Notes: generated by a model from the sequence alone, not told the origin. Positions 1 to 9,940 are shown, counted from the first letter of the stretch. The stretch is 64,000 bases of DNA from CAIWHR01 sp963823215 (GCA_963823215.1 CAWGKT010000006.1:186001-250000), one strand, 5' to 3'. Numbers and translations are program-made.

Positions 1-1
1 G

Positions 2-940
2 CTGCTGCCGGCGCGGCACCTGCTCAATCTGGCCGGGCTCATCGCCGTCATCTACTTCGGGTATGCGTTCATCAACGCGCACAGCGTGGCCGAGGCGATG
101 ACGCCGATGATCGTCATGAGCGTCGTCGCCCTGCTCTTCGGCATCCACATGGTCATGGCGATCGGCGGCGCCGACATGCCGGTCGTGGTGTCGATGCTCA
201 ACAGCTACTCCGGCTGGGCAGCGGCGGCGACCGGCTTCATGCTCTCGAACGACCTCCTGATCGTGACGGGCGCGCTGGTCGGCTCCTCCGGCGCGATCCT
301 GTCGTACATCATGTGCGCGGCGATGAACCGCAACTTCATCAGCGTGATCGCCGGCGGCTTTGGCACCGACAGCGGCGCTCCGGCCGCGGCCGGTGCCGTT
401 GCGCCGGCGGGCGAGGTGAACCCGATCCTGGCGCCCGAGACCGCCGAGCTCTTGCGCGACGCGAAGAATGTCATCATCGTTCCTGGCTACGGCATGGCGG
501 TCGCCCAGGCGCAGCACACCGTCTTTGAGATCACCCGGACGCTGCGCGAAATGGGCGTCAACGTGCGCTTCGGCATCCACCCGGTGGCCGGGCGCATGCC
601 CGGCCACATGAACGTGCTGCTGGCCGAGGCCAAGGTGCCCTACGACATCGTGTTCGAGATGGACGAGCTGAACGACGACTTCCCGGACACCGACGTCGCG
701 ATGGTCATCGGCGCCAACGACATCGTGAACCCGGCGGCGCAGGACGACCCGACGAGCCCGATCGCCGGCATGCCGGTGCTCGAAGTCTGGAAGGCGAAGA
801 CGTCGATCGTCATGAAGCGAAGCATGGCTTCCGGCTATGCCGGCGTCGACAATCCGTTGTTCTACAAGGACAACAACCATATGCTTTTCGGCGATGCCAG
901 GAAGATGCTCGACGAGGTCTTGACGGCATTGAAATCCTGA
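2..940 (+). CDS. pntB: NAD(P) transhydrogenase subunit beta, C-terminal part
   Basis: Proton-translocating transhydrogenase, inner membrane; couples proton entry to hydride transfer from NADH to NADP+. The reading frame is open from base 2, so the gene starts before the window. The visible part begins in the last membrane helices, crosses a small Ala/Pro linker (about base 385-415) and ends with the NADP-binding domain III: the GYGMAVAQAQ nucleotide-binding loop, the GRMPGHMNVLLAEA segment and the VIGANDIVNPAA segment are all recognisable. pntA would be expected upstream, outside the window. About 90 bp separate it from the next gene, which looks functionally unrelated. Confidence 0.96.
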   Translation: MLPARHLLNLAGLIAVIYFGYAFINAHSVAEAMTPMIVMSVVALLFGIHMVMAIGGADMPVVVSMLNSYSGWAAAATGFMLSNDLLIVTGALVGSSGAILSYIMCAAMNRNFISVIAGGFGTDSGAPAAAGAVAPAGEVNPILAPETAELLRDAKNVIIVPGYGMAVAQAQHTVFEITRTLREMGVNVRFGIHPVAGRMPGHMNVLLAEAKVPYDIVFEMDELNDDFPDTDVAMVIGANDIVNPAAQDDPTSPIAGMPVLEVWKAKTSIVMKRSMASGYAGVDNPLFYKDNNHMLFGDARKMLDEVLTALKS

Positions 941-1031
941 TCGACGCCGAGCGTTTCTCCCGGTCTTTCGCGATCGAGGCTGGCGGCGAACAGGCCACCA
1001 GCGCGGCGTCAACCCTCCGACACGGCGAACG

Positions 1032-2267
1032 ATGTCCGGTCCGCTCTCGCACCTGACCGTGCTCGACCTGTCCCGTGTGCTGGCGGGGCCGTGGTGCACG
1101 CAGCTGCTCGCGGACCTCGGAGCGACGGTCATCAAGATCGAGAAGCCGGGAAGCGGTGACGACACGCGGGCGTGGGGCCCGCCGTTCCTGAAGGATGCGA
1201 GCGGACGCGATACCAGCGAGGCGGCCTATTACCTGTCGTGCAACCGGGGCAAGCTGTCCGTTGCCGTCGATTTCACGACGCCCGACGGACAGCGGATCGT
1301 CCGCGATCTCGTGCGGCAGGCCGATGTGCTCGTCGAGAACTACAAGGTCGGCGGTCTCGAGAAGTATGGCCTCGACTATCCCGCCGTGGCCGCGGCAAAC
1401 CCGCGGCTCGTCTACGCGTCGATCACGGGCTTCGGGCAGAACGGCCCGTACGCGGACCATGCCGGGTACGATTTCATCATCCAGGGCATGTCCGGCTTCA
1501 TGAGCGTCACCGGCGAGCGCGACGATCTTCCCGGCGGCGGTCCGCAGAAAGCCGGCATCGCGATCACGGACCTGATGACAGGCATGTACACCACGGTGGC
1601 CATCCAGGCAGCGCTCGCACATCGCGACCGCACGGGACGGGGCCAGTGGATCGACACCTGCCTCTTCGATTCGGCCGTCGCGATGATGGCGGTGATGAAT
1701 CTCAATTACCTCGTGACCGGCAAGCCGCCGGCACGCGCCGGCAACGCGCACCAGAACATCGTGCCGTACCAGGTGTTCGCCTGCGCCGACGGCCACCTGA
1801 TCCTCGCGATCGGCAACGACAGCCAGTTCGCCAAATTCTGTGAAACGACAGACCGGCGCGCGTGGGCAGTCGACGGACGCTTCGCCAAGAATGCCGACCG
1901 CGTGCGCAATCGTGCGCTCCTCGTTCCGCTCGTCGCCGAGGTGATGCGCACACGCACGCAGCGCGCGTGGCTCGACCTGCTCGAGCCGCTCGGCATCCCC
2001 TGCGGTCCGATCAACCGGCTTGATCAGGTGTTCGCGGAGCCGCAGCTCGCCGCGCGCGGCTTGCGCATGGATCTCCCGCATCCGCTCGCGGGCAGGGTGC
2101 CCCAGGTCGGCACGCCGATCCGGTTCTCGGCCACGGTGCCGGACTACGAGCGTGCACCGCCGCTCCTCGGCGAGCACACGGCCGAAGTGCTGCGGGGGTG
2201 GCTCAAGCTGTCCGACGACGAGATCGCAGCGCTCGCGGCCCGTGGCGTGATCGAAGTGCGTGCCTGA
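1032..2267 (+). CDS. CaiB/BaiF family (class III) CoA-transferase
   Basis: A 411-residue class III CoA-transferase, which moves CoA between carboxylic acids through an enzyme-bound anhydride. The N-terminus has the family opening (LTVLDLSRVLAGPWCTQLLADLGATVIKIE) and the conserved segments DFTTPDGQ, LVENYK, the SITGFGQNGPY loop and YD near residue 150, where the catalytic Asp usually lies. Length is normal for the family. Substrate cannot be read from sequence; formyl-, succinyl- and carnitine-type members look alike. The last bases overlap the GTG start of the following membrane protease by 8 bp, so the two are probably co-transcribed. Confidence 0.93.
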   Translation: MSGPLSHLTVLDLSRVLAGPWCTQLLADLGATVIKIEKPGSGDDTRAWGPPFLKDASGRDTSEAAYYLSCNRGKLSVAVDFTTPDGQRIVRDLVRQADVLVENYKVGGLEKYGLDYPAVAAANPRLVYASITGFGQNGPYADHAGYDFIIQGMSGFMSVTGERDDLPGGGPQKAGIAITDLMTGMYTTVAIQAALAHRDRTGRGQWIDTCLFDSAVAMMAVMNLNYLVTGKPPARAGNAHQNIVPYQVFACADGHLILAIGNDSQFAKFCETTDRRAWAVDGRFAKNADRVRNRALLVPLVAEVMRTRTQRAWLDLLEPLGIPCGPINRLDQVFAEPQLAARGLRMDLPHPLAGRVPQVGTPIRFSATVPDYERAPPLLGEHTAEVLRGWLKLSDDEIAALAARGVIEVRA

Positions 2268-5200
2268 TTCCGGCGCAGCGGACAGGACGGACCGGACGGC
2301 GGAGGCCGGCTGGACACGCGCGCCGGCATTCTGGATCGCCTACGTCGCGCTCGCCGCGATCGCGCTCTGCATCGCCTGGAAGCTCTTCCCGCTGGCTATC
2401 CCGCTCGTCAACCTCGACATCACGTTTTCGCGCGCCGAGGCCCTGGCCAGGTCCGGTACGGTCGCGGCCAGTCTCAAGCTCGCGCCGGACGACGCGCGGA
2501 GTGCCGTTCGTTTCGCGCACGACAGCGCGACGCAGAATTACGTCGAGCTCGAAGGTGGCGGCAAGCAGGCATTCGGCGCGCTGGTGCAGGGCAATCTCTA
2601 TGCGCCCTACTGGTGGGACGTGCGGATGTTCAGCCCCGGCGACGTCAACGAGGTCACGATCCGGTTCCAGCCGGACGGCGCGCCGAACGGCTTCGCCCGC
2701 CGCGTGCCGGAGGCGTACGTACGCGACGCCGAGACCAAGGCGCTCTCCGCATCCGTCGCGCGCGCGCTGGCGGAAGAGCGGGCGGCGGCGGACTGGAAGC
2801 TCGATCTTGCGCCTTATGCCTTGCTCGAGCAGTCGCAGCAGACGCGGCCGGCGGGGCGCGTCGACCACACGTTCGTCTATCAGCGTGCCGAGAAGCTCGG
2901 CGAGGCGCGCATCCGGCTGCGGCTTACGGTCGCCGGCGACGAGCTGATTGAGATCGCGCCATACGTGCACATTCCGGAATCCTTCGAGCGCCGGTTCCGC
3001 GAACTGCGCAGCGCCAACGACACGATCGCGGGGATTGCCGGCCTGTCGGCCGGGCTGCTCTACGGCCTCGGCGGGTGCATTCTCGGCGTGCTCTGGCTCG
3101 CGCGAGCGCACTGGCTCGTCGTCCGTCCCGCATTGGCCGCGGGGTTCGTCGTGGGCGGCCTCATGGCGGCCACGGCGCTGGCCGCGGCGCCGGCCGCCTG
3201 GTTCGGTTTCGACACCGCGCAATCGGCCACTACGTTCTGGGCGCGCCAGCTGGGGGTCGCGGCCGCGATCGCGCTCGGCGGCGGCTTGTCGTACGCGCTC
3301 GTGTTCATGGCGGCGGAAAGTCTCACGCGACGCGCGTTTGCGCACCAGCCGCAGCTGTGGCGCGTCTGGTCGCGTGAAGGCGGCGCGTCGCGCGCGGTGC
3401 TCGGGCGCACGGCAGGTGGCTACCTCTTCGTCCCGCTCGAGCTCGCGCTCGTCGCCGCGTTCTATTACGCGACCAATCGCTGGCTCGGCTGGTGGCAGCC
3501 GTCCGAGGTGCTGACCGATCCCAATATCCTTTCGTCGGCGATGCCGGCGCTGATGCCGATCGCTGTTTCGTTGCAGGCCGGGTTCATGGAGGAGTGCGTC
3601 TTTCGCGCCGTGCCCCTTGCACTGGGCGCGCTGATCGGCGCGCGCTTCGGCCGCCGAACGCTCGGCATCGGGGTCGCGTTCGTGCTGCAGGCGCTCATCT
3701 TCGGCGCAGCGCACGCGAATTACCCCGGCTTTCCGCCCTACTCGCGTCTGGTCGAGCTCGTCGTGCCGTCACTGCTCTGGGGGGCGATCTTCCTGCGCTT
3801 CGGCCTGCTGCCGACCATCCTGCTGCATGCGGTGTTCGACCTCGCGCTGTTTTCGATCCCGTTGTTCCTGGTCGATGCGCCGGGCGCGTGGGCACAGCGC
3901 GCGGCCGTGTTCGTCGCGGGGCTCGTCCCGTTCGCCGTGGTGCTCTGGCGCCGGGCGCAGGCCGGTGCCTGGGGGACGCTGCCGGCGTCACTCGGCAACG
4001 GTGAATGGAGGCCGCCCGCGCCGACCCCGCAGCGCCCGGCCGAGGCACGCGTCGTCGTCGCCTCGCGCGGGCAGAACCTCGTCCAGCGCTGGTTGCCCGC
4101 TCTTGGGCTGGGGGGCCTTGCCGCCTGGCTCGCATGGACTCCCATGCAAGCCGACGCGCCTTCCCTCGCGCTCGACCGTGCCGCCGCGGAGGCGGCAGCC
4201 GACGCGGCGTTAAAGGCGCGCGGCGTGACGCTTGGCCCCGAATGGCGGCGCTTCTCGACGGTGCGCCGCGCAAGCGACGAGCCGTCTTGGACGCAGCACA
4301 AGTTCGTCTGGCGCGAGGAGGGAGCCGACGCCTACCGCGCGCTGATCGGCACGACTCTCGCGCCGCCGTTGTGGGATGTGCGCTATGCAACGTTCGAAGG
4401 GGATGTCGCCGCGCGGGCCGAGGAATGGAGCATCACGATCGAACCTGATGGCAAGGTGCGGAATATCCGCCACGTGCTGCCCGAAGCGCGGCCGGGGGCA
4501 CGTTTGCCGAAGGCGTCGGCTCTCGAACTCGCGAAGCAACACTTGCGCGAACGGTTCGGCTTGGATCCCGCCGCACTGACGCAGATCGCGGCGGAGGAGA
4601 GTGATCGGCCGGCGCGCGCCGATTGGTCGTTCATGTTCGCGGACCCGCGGCTCGACGTTGGCAAGGGCGGTGAAGCGCGGATCAGCGTGAAGCTCGCCGG
4701 CGACGAGATCGTCGGCGCCGGCCGCTTCGTCCACGTGCCGGAGGCATGGCTTCGCGCGGAGCGCGAACGCTCGGGCCGCCTGCAGGTCGCCAAGATCGCG
4801 GGGGCCATTCTGTTCCTGCTCGCGGGGCTCGCGGCACTGGTCTTTGGTGTGCGGAGCTGGCTGCACAACCATTTCGACGCGCGAGCGCTCGCGATCGTTC
4901 TGACGATCGCGCTGGGCACGGCGGCCGGAAGCATCGCCGTCATGTGGCCGTCCATCGCGATGCAGTTGAGAACAACCGAGCCGATCCTGTGGCAGGCGCT
5001 GCTCGCCGTTGCCAGCTCGTTCACGGCGGCCGGGCTCGCCGCGATGGCGATCGCGCTGGCCGCAGGCGTCGGCGCATGGGCTGCGCGCACAGCGGCAAAC
5101 GCGTTGCCCGCCGGACCGCTGCCGCCATGGGCCGCCGGTGTCGCCGCGGCGTTCTTCGTCGCGGGCGCAGGCGCGGTTGCGGGCCACCTCGTGCCACCGG

Positions 5201-5694
5201 AAGCGCCACTCTGGCCGTCGGTAGCGTTCGAGTCGGCGGCCTTCCCGTGGGCAGCTGCGGCGCTCGAAGGTCTCTCCGTGGTCTCATCGATTGGCGTCGG
5301 ACTCTTCCTGCTGCACATCCTCGATCGCGTTACCGCGGCATGGACGCGGCGATCGTGGTTCGCGCTCGCGGTCGTCGTTGCGCTGATTACGGGAATCATC
5401 GCGGTGAAGACGGGCGAGGCGGGGGACGCGCTGGCCGAAGGCATCGGGGCCGGGCTCTTTGCGGCGGCGGTGGTCTATTTCGTGCTCCGTTTCGATGCGC
5501 GAACGGTGCCCGCGTACCTGGTGGCGGCCGGACTGATCGACGCGGCGGAAAACGCTGCGCTCCAGGGAACGCGTGCCGGATGGATTGCGTTTGCCATCAC
5601 TACCGCGGTCAGCATCGCCGTCGGCATAACGACGACGCGCTACATCGGTCGGCCGTTGCCGATGCCTGCTGGATCGTCGCCTGGTACGCAATGA
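2260..5694 (+). CDS. giant CPBP-family intramembrane metalloprotease with duplicated ectodomain
   Basis: An 1144-residue multi-pass membrane protein starting at a GTG that overlaps the preceding stop. A CPBP (Abi/Rce1-like) core is visible: the EExxxR motif at about residues 444-449 (MEECVFRAV) and a conserved His near 485 in HANYPGF, inside hydrophobic helices. These residues form the active site in Rce1-type proteases. The protein is several times longer than ordinary CPBP proteins. Two similar soluble segments (about residues 50-250 and 640-840) share a WDVR...PDG...PEA pattern, a GEARI...AGDE pattern and a VH(I/V)PE motif before a membrane helix, which suggests an internal duplication. 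Substrate unknown. Confidence 0.82.
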   Translation: MPDSGAADRTDRTAEAGWTRAPAFWIAYVALAAIALCIAWKLFPLAIPLVNLDITFSRAEALARSGTVAASLKLAPDDARSAVRFAHDSATQNYVELEGGGKQAFGALVQGNLYAPYWWDVRMFSPGDVNEVTIRFQPDGAPNGFARRVPEAYVRDAETKALSASVARALAEERAAADWKLDLAPYALLEQSQQTRPAGRVDHTFVYQRAEKLGEARIRLRLTVAGDELIEIAPYVHIPESFERRFRELRSANDTIAGIAGLSAGLLYGLGGCILGVLWLARAHWLVVRPALAAGFVVGGLMAATALAAAPAAWFGFDTAQSATTFWARQLGVAAAIALGGGLSYALVFMAAESLTRRAFAHQPQLWRVWSREGGASRAVLGRTAGGYLFVPLELALVAAFYYATNRWLGWWQPSEVLTDPNILSSAMPALMPIAVSLQAGFMEECVFRAVPLALGALIGARFGRRTLGIGVAFVLQALIFGAAHANYPGFPPYSRLVELVVPSLLWGAIFLRFGLLPTILLHAVFDLALFSIPLFLVDAPGAWAQRAAVFVAGLVPFAVVLWRRAQAGAWGTLPASLGNGEWRPPAPTPQRPAEARVVVASRGQNLVQRWLPALGLGGLAAWLAWTPMQADAPSLALDRAAAEAAADAALKARGVTLGPEWRRFSTVRRASDEPSWTQHKFVWREEGADAYRALIGTTLAPPLWDVRYATFEGDVAARAEEWSITIEPDGKVRNIRHVLPEARPGARLPKASALELAKQHLRERFGLDPAALTQIAAEESDRPARADWSFMFADPRLDVGKGGEARISVKLAGDEIVGAGRFVHVPEAWLRAERERSGRLQVAKIAGAILFLLAGLAALVFGVRSWLHNHFDARALAIVLTIALGTAAGSIAVMWPSIAMQLRTTEPILWQALLAVASSFTAAGLAAMAIALAAGVGAWAARTAANALPAGPLPPWAAGVAAAFFVAGAGAVAGHLVPPEAPLWPSVAFESAAFPWAAAALEGLSVVSSIGVGLFLLHILDRVTAAWTRRSWFALAVVVALITGIIAVKTGEAGDALAEGIGAGLFAAAVVYFVLRFDARTVPAYLVAAGLIDAAENAALQGTRAGWIAFAITTAVSIAVGITTTRYIGRPLPMPAGSSPGTQ

Positions 5695-5719
5695 CGTTGC
5701 TGTCGGCGCGGGGTAGAAT
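5691..5719 (+). promoter_or_regulatory. candidate sigma-70 promoter for hrpA
   Basis: ATGACG (-35, 5691-5696) and TAGAAT (-10, 5714-5719) are 17 bp apart, followed by CCGCGCC. The -35 overlaps the stop codon region of the preceding gene. It would start transcription near 5726, upstream of the preferred hrpA start. Confidence 0.5.
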
Positions 5720-5789
5720 CCGCGCCTTCCCCCGGGGGTGGATCTGTCCGTCGGGGCGCTCGCTCCACGCAACGCTTCCCTCCGCCGCA

Positions 5790-5851
5790 TGAGACCGCCG
5801 GGCCGTCCCAAGGGCGAATACCGGAGTGCGAAGCGCGAAGGTAGTCCAGTG
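5790..5851 (+). repeat. family B repeat, single copy, carrying the hrpA start
   Basis: About 60 bp nearly identical to the tandem units at 25007-25168. Read in the hrpA frame it encodes RPPGRPKGEYRSAKREG and ends at the GTG that best fits as hrpA start. Orientation is the same as at the nlpD-rpoS junction. Confidence 0.85.
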
Positions 5852-8800
5852 ACCGCGCCGTCGCCCGCGTCCCGCCTGCTCGCGCAACTCGCGCAGGGTA
5901 TGGCCGCGGACGCGGTCCCGCTCGGCCGCCGGATCGAGCGCGCGCGCCGCGGGCATGCGCCGGCGGCGGAATGGGAGCGGATCGCCGGTGCCGTGGCGCG
6001 CTCGGTCGAGCGCCGGCAAGCCCGCGCGAGGCGCCGGCCGGCCATCGCCTACCCGCCGGAGCTCCCGGTGGCGCAACGCGCGGCCGACATCGCGCAGACG
6101 ATACGCGAGCACCAGGTCGTGATCGTGTGTGGCGAGACCGGGTCGGGCAAGACGACGCAGCTGCCCAAGATCTGCATGGCGGAAGGGCGCGGCGAGCGCG
6201 GATTGATCGGCCACACGCAGCCACGCCGGATCGCCGCGCGCGCCGTGGCGACACGCATCGCGCAGGAACTTTCGACCGAGCTCGGCGCCGTCGTCGGGTA
6301 CAAGGTCCGCTTCACCGACCACACGAAACCCGACGCGTTCGTCAAGCTGATGACCGACGGCATCCTGCTCGCCGAGACGCAGGGCGATCCACTGCTCGCC
6401 GCGTACGACACGATCATCATCGACGAGGCGCACGAGCGCAGTCTCAACATCGATTTCCTGCTGGGCTACGTGAAGCAGCTCCTCCCGCAGCGGCCCGACC
6501 TCAAGGTGATCGTTACGTCGGCCACGCTCGACGCCGGTCGCTTCTCGCGCCATTTCGGCAGCGAAGGCAAGCCGGCGCCGGTGATCGAGGTCTCGGGCCG
6601 GATGTACCCGGTCGATGTGCGCTACCGGCCGCTGAAGACGGCCGGCGAAGAAGCCGACGACGAGGAGGAGCTCGAGGACGCGATCGTGGACGCCGCGGAG
6701 GATCTCTGGCGCGCTGGACCGGGCGATATTCTCGTGTTCCTCCCGGGCGAGCGCGAGATCCGCGAGACTACCGACCTGCTGCACAAGGGCCTCGCGCGCC
6801 GGCCGTACGCGGCCGCAGTCGAGATCCTCCCGCTGTATGCCCGGCTGTCGGTGGCGGAGCAGCAGCGCGTGTTCGCGCCGTCGCGAGGGCGGCGCGTCGT
6901 GCTCGCGACCAACGTCGCCGAGACCTCGCTCACGGTGCCGGGCATCCGATACGTGATCGACACCGGTGTCGCGCGCGTCAAGCGGTATTCGCTGCGCAAC
7001 AAGACCACGCTGCTGCAGATCGAGAAGATCTCGCAGGCGGCGGCGAACCAGCGCGCGGGCCGCTGCGGGCGTGTCGCCGACGGCATCTGCGTGCGCCTTT
7101 ACGGCGAAGACGATTTCGCGGCCCGGCCGAAGTACACGGATCCCGAGATCCTGCGCAGCTCACTCGCCGCGGTGATCCTGCGGATGGCGGCGCTCGAGCT
7201 GGGTGATGTCGAGGCGTTCCCGTTCGTCGAGCCGCCGGGTCCGCGGACGATCGCCGACGGCTTCCAGCTGCTGGTTGAGCTGGGCGCGGTTGACGCCGCG
7301 CGCCAGCTGACGCCGCTCGGGCGCGAGCTCGCGCGATTGCCCGTCGACCCCCGGATCGGCCGCATGGTCCTTGCGGCACGGGACAGCGGCTGCGTCGCCG
7401 AGCTGCTCGTCATTGCCAGCGCGCTGTCGGTGCCGGATCCGCGCGAGCGGCCGCTTGCGAAGCAGCAGGCGGCGGACCAGGCGCATCTGCTCTTTCGCGA
7501 CGAGCGCTCGGATTTCCTGTCGCTGCTGGCGCTCTGGCAGTTCTTCGAGCAGAAGCTCACCGAAAACCTTTCGCACCGCCGGCTGGTCGACGCCTGTCGC
7601 GCCCGGTTCGTCTCGTACCTGCGGCTGCGCGAATGGCGGGACGTGCACGCGCAGCTCGCGGGAGAGGTGGCCGAGCAGGCCTGGAAGTGGCAGCCGGCGC
7701 TGCCCGCCACGATCGACGCTGCGCGCTACCAATCCATCCATGAGGCGCTGCTCGCGGGTCTGCTCGGCAATGTGGGCTGCCTCGACGGCGAAACCGAAGG
7801 GTACCTCGGTGCGCGGGGAATCCGCTTCCACGTCCATCCGGGATCCGGACTGGCGAAGAAGCGGCCCAAATGGGTGCTGGCCGCCGAGCTCGTGGAGACC
7901 TCGCGGCTCTTTGCACGCTGCGCGGCGAAGGTCGAGCCCGAATGGATCGAGGCGGTCGCGGGCGCACGCGTGACGCGTGACTACTTCGAGCCGCGGTGGG
8001 ATGCCGACCGCGGCGAGGTCGTGGCCAGCGAACGGGTGCGGTTGTACGGCCTGACGCTGGTGCCCCGGCGCCGGGTCTCGTTCGGCAACGTCGACCCGAA
8101 ACTCGCGCGCGAGGTATTCATCCGCGAGGCTCTCGTGCCGGGCGCGCTCGCGACGAAGGGCGCGTTCCTTGCGCACAACCGGAAACTCGTCGCCGAGATA
8201 GCCGAGCTTGAGCACAAGGCGCGGCGGCTGGACGTTCTCGTCGACGACGAAGACATCGTCGGCTTCTATGCCGCGCGCATCACCGAGGGCGTCCATACAC
8301 TCGCGACGTTCGAGCGTTGGCGGGTCGAGGCCGAGCGCGCGAATCCGCGCGCGCTGCACATGTCGCGCGACATGCTGATGCGCCACACCGCTGCGCACGT
8401 GACGGAGCAGCTCTTCCCCGAACGGCTCGCCATGGCCGGCACCGAGTTGCCGCTCAAGTACCGTTTCGCACCCGGCCAGCCGAATGATGGCCTTGCATTG
8501 ACGGTCCCGCTCGCGCTGCTGAACCAAATCGATCCGGCGCGGCTTTCGTGGCTCGTCCCGGGGCTGATCCGCGAACGGCTCACAGGCATGCTGAAGGCGT
8601 TGCCGAAGGCGTCGCGCAACCGGCTGACGCCGTTGCCGGATACCGTGACCGCGTTCCTCGAAGCCGTGCCATGCGGTCGCGAGTCGCTGCCCGACGCGCT
8701 CCGACGCTGGCTGGGAGGGCGGCTGGGCGAGGTTCCGCCTGCGGCGGTGTGGGATGGCGTGGCGGTCCCCGTGCACCTCGAGATCCTGCTGCGCGTGGTC

Positions 8801-9769
8801 GACGCTGCGGGTCGCGAGCTTGCGGCGGGGCGCGATCTCGCCGCGTTGCGGGCCCAGCTTGGCGAGGCGGCACAGCTTTCGTTCGCGCAGGCCGGACCAG
8901 CGCTCGAGCAGCACGGGCTCAAGTCGTGGCAGTTCGGCGATCTTCCGGAAACGCTGACGACGGTTCGGGACGGCCAGCGGTTGACCGGTTACCCGGCGCT
9001 GGTCGACGCCGCCGACAGCGTCTCGATCGCCCTGCTGGACACGCTCGCCGGTGCCGACGCGTCAACGCGCTTGGGCGTCGTCCGCTTGCTGCGGATCGCG
9101 CTCAAGAGCAGCGTGGCCGCGTATGAAAAGGGCGGGACCGGATTCGCGCAGGCGGCGATGCAACTGAAGACGACAATCCCGACGGACAGATTGCTGGCTG
9201 ACGTCCTGGACGCGGTCTGTGACCGTGCGTTCGTAGGCGACGATCCCTTGCCGCGGACGCAGAGCGCGTTCGCGGAGCAGACGAGGCGCGCGCGAACCCG
9301 CCTTCCCGCCGTCGCGGAAGGCGGGTTCCGGCTGCTCGCTGCCATCGCAGCCGCGCATCATGCGCTGGGACAGCAGATCGGCGCGTCGCCTCCAGCATTG
9401 GCTCGTCCGGTCGCCGAAGTGCGGCGGCGGCGGGATGCCCTCGTGTATCCCGGATTCTTCCGGGCGACGCCGTGGGCGCAACTGGCGCACCTGCCGCGGT
9501 ACCTGACCGCCCTGGACCGCCGGCTCGCCAAATGGCCGGCCGATCCCGCGCGTGATGCCCGGCATTCGACGACGATCGAAAAGTGGTGGGAACGGTATCA
9601 TGAACGGCGGGGCGCGAAGCTCCCGACGGCGGAAGCGGAGGCGGCGCTCGAGAGATTCCGCTGGTCGCTGGAGGAGCTTTCCGTCTCGCTTTTTGCGCAG
9701 GAACTGAAAACCCCGTTTCCGGTATCGTGGAAGCGTCTGGAAAGGGCTTGGGCGGACATTGGCCGCTGA
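5849..9769 (+). CDS. hrpA: ATP-dependent RNA helicase HrpA
   Basis: A 1306-residue DEAH-box RNA helicase, close to the 1300 residues of E. coli HrpA. Seen in order: motif I GETGSGKTTQLPK, motif Ia region QPRRIAAR, motif II DEAH in IIDEAHERS, motif III SAT in VTSATLD, the helicase C domain with QRAGRCGR, then the HA2/OB regions and the long DUF3418 tail typical of HrpA. E. coli HrpA acts on stalled ribosomes. The frame is open further upstream to a GTG at 5738, but that stretch is encoded by the family B repeat; the GTG at 5849, preceded by a GAAGG-like ribosome site, gives the expected N-terminus. Confidence 0.96.
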   Translation: MTAPSPASRLLAQLAQGMAADAVPLGRRIERARRGHAPAAEWERIAGAVARSVERRQARARRRPAIAYPPELPVAQRAADIAQTIREHQVVIVCGETGSGKTTQLPKICMAEGRGERGLIGHTQPRRIAARAVATRIAQELSTELGAVVGYKVRFTDHTKPDAFVKLMTDGILLAETQGDPLLAAYDTIIIDEAHERSLNIDFLLGYVKQLLPQRPDLKVIVTSATLDAGRFSRHFGSEGKPAPVIEVSGRMYPVDVRYRPLKTAGEEADDEEELEDAIVDAAEDLWRAGPGDILVFLPGEREIRETTDLLHKGLARRPYAAAVEILPLYARLSVAEQQRVFAPSRGRRVVLATNVAETSLTVPGIRYVIDTGVARVKRYSLRNKTTLLQIEKISQAAANQRAGRCGRVADGICVRLYGEDDFAARPKYTDPEILRSSLAAVILRMAALELGDVEAFPFVEPPGPRTIADGFQLLVELGAVDAARQLTPLGRELARLPVDPRIGRMVLAARDSGCVAELLVIASALSVPDPRERPLAKQQAADQAHLLFRDERSDFLSLLALWQFFEQKLTENLSHRRLVDACRARFVSYLRLREWRDVHAQLAGEVAEQAWKWQPALPATIDAARYQSIHEALLAGLLGNVGCLDGETEGYLGARGIRFHVHPGSGLAKKRPKWVLAAELVETSRLFARCAAKVEPEWIEAVAGARVTRDYFEPRWDADRGEVVASERVRLYGLTLVPRRRVSFGNVDPKLAREVFIREALVPGALATKGAFLAHNRKLVAEIAELEHKARRLDVLVDDEDIVGFYAARITEGVHTLATFERWRVEAERANPRALHMSRDMLMRHTAAHVTEQLFPERLAMAGTELPLKYRFAPGQPNDGLALTVPLALLNQIDPARLSWLVPGLIRERLTGMLKALPKASRNRLTPLPDTVTAFLEAVPCGRESLPDALRRWLGGRLGEVPPAAVWDGVAVPVHLEILLRVVDAAGRELAAGRDLAALRAQLGEAAQLSFAQAGPALEQHGLKSWQFGDLPETLTTVRDGQRLTGYPALVDAADSVSIALLDTLAGADASTRLGVVRLLRIALKSSVAAYEKGGTGFAQAAMQLKTTIPTDRLLADVLDAVCDRAFVGDDPLPRTQSAFAEQTRRARTRLPAVAEGGFRLLAAIAAAHHALGQQIGASPPALARPVAEVRRRRDALVYPGFFRATPWAQLAHLPRYLTALDRRLAKWPADPARDARHSTTIEKWWERYHERRGAKLPTAEAEAALERFRWSLEELSVSLFAQELKTPFPVSWKRLERAWADIGR

Positions 9770-9827
9770 CAATCGGTGCCAGGATCGCGTTGTTGCATCG
9801 GCTTTCACCGTGGTAAAGTATGGCCAA

Positions 9828-9850
9828 TTGCATAAGTTGTTCTTGTGCAA
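9828..9850. repeat. inverted repeat upstream of the DUF1631 gene
   Basis: TTGCATAAG (9828-9836) and CTTGTGCAA (9842-9850) form a 9-bp inverted repeat with one G-T wobble and a 5-nt loop, in an unusually A+T-rich patch of this GC-rich region. It lacks a downstream T-run, so a regulator site or 5' UTR hairpin is more likely than a terminator. Confidence 0.5.
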
Positions 9851-9940
9851 AGAATTTTCCCGGTGGCGCCGGTCCGAGTCCGAGGACGGCCCCAGCCGGC
9901 TTGCCTGGGAAGCGGCGGCCTTGCACATATCATCACCCGC

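Noticed and set aside
810..2177. Long minus-strand open frame opposite the CoA-transferase gene
   Set aside because: It is rich in Arg/His/Ala, has no recognisable domain and mirrors the GC bias of the real gene; the same applies to other long antisense frames in this window.
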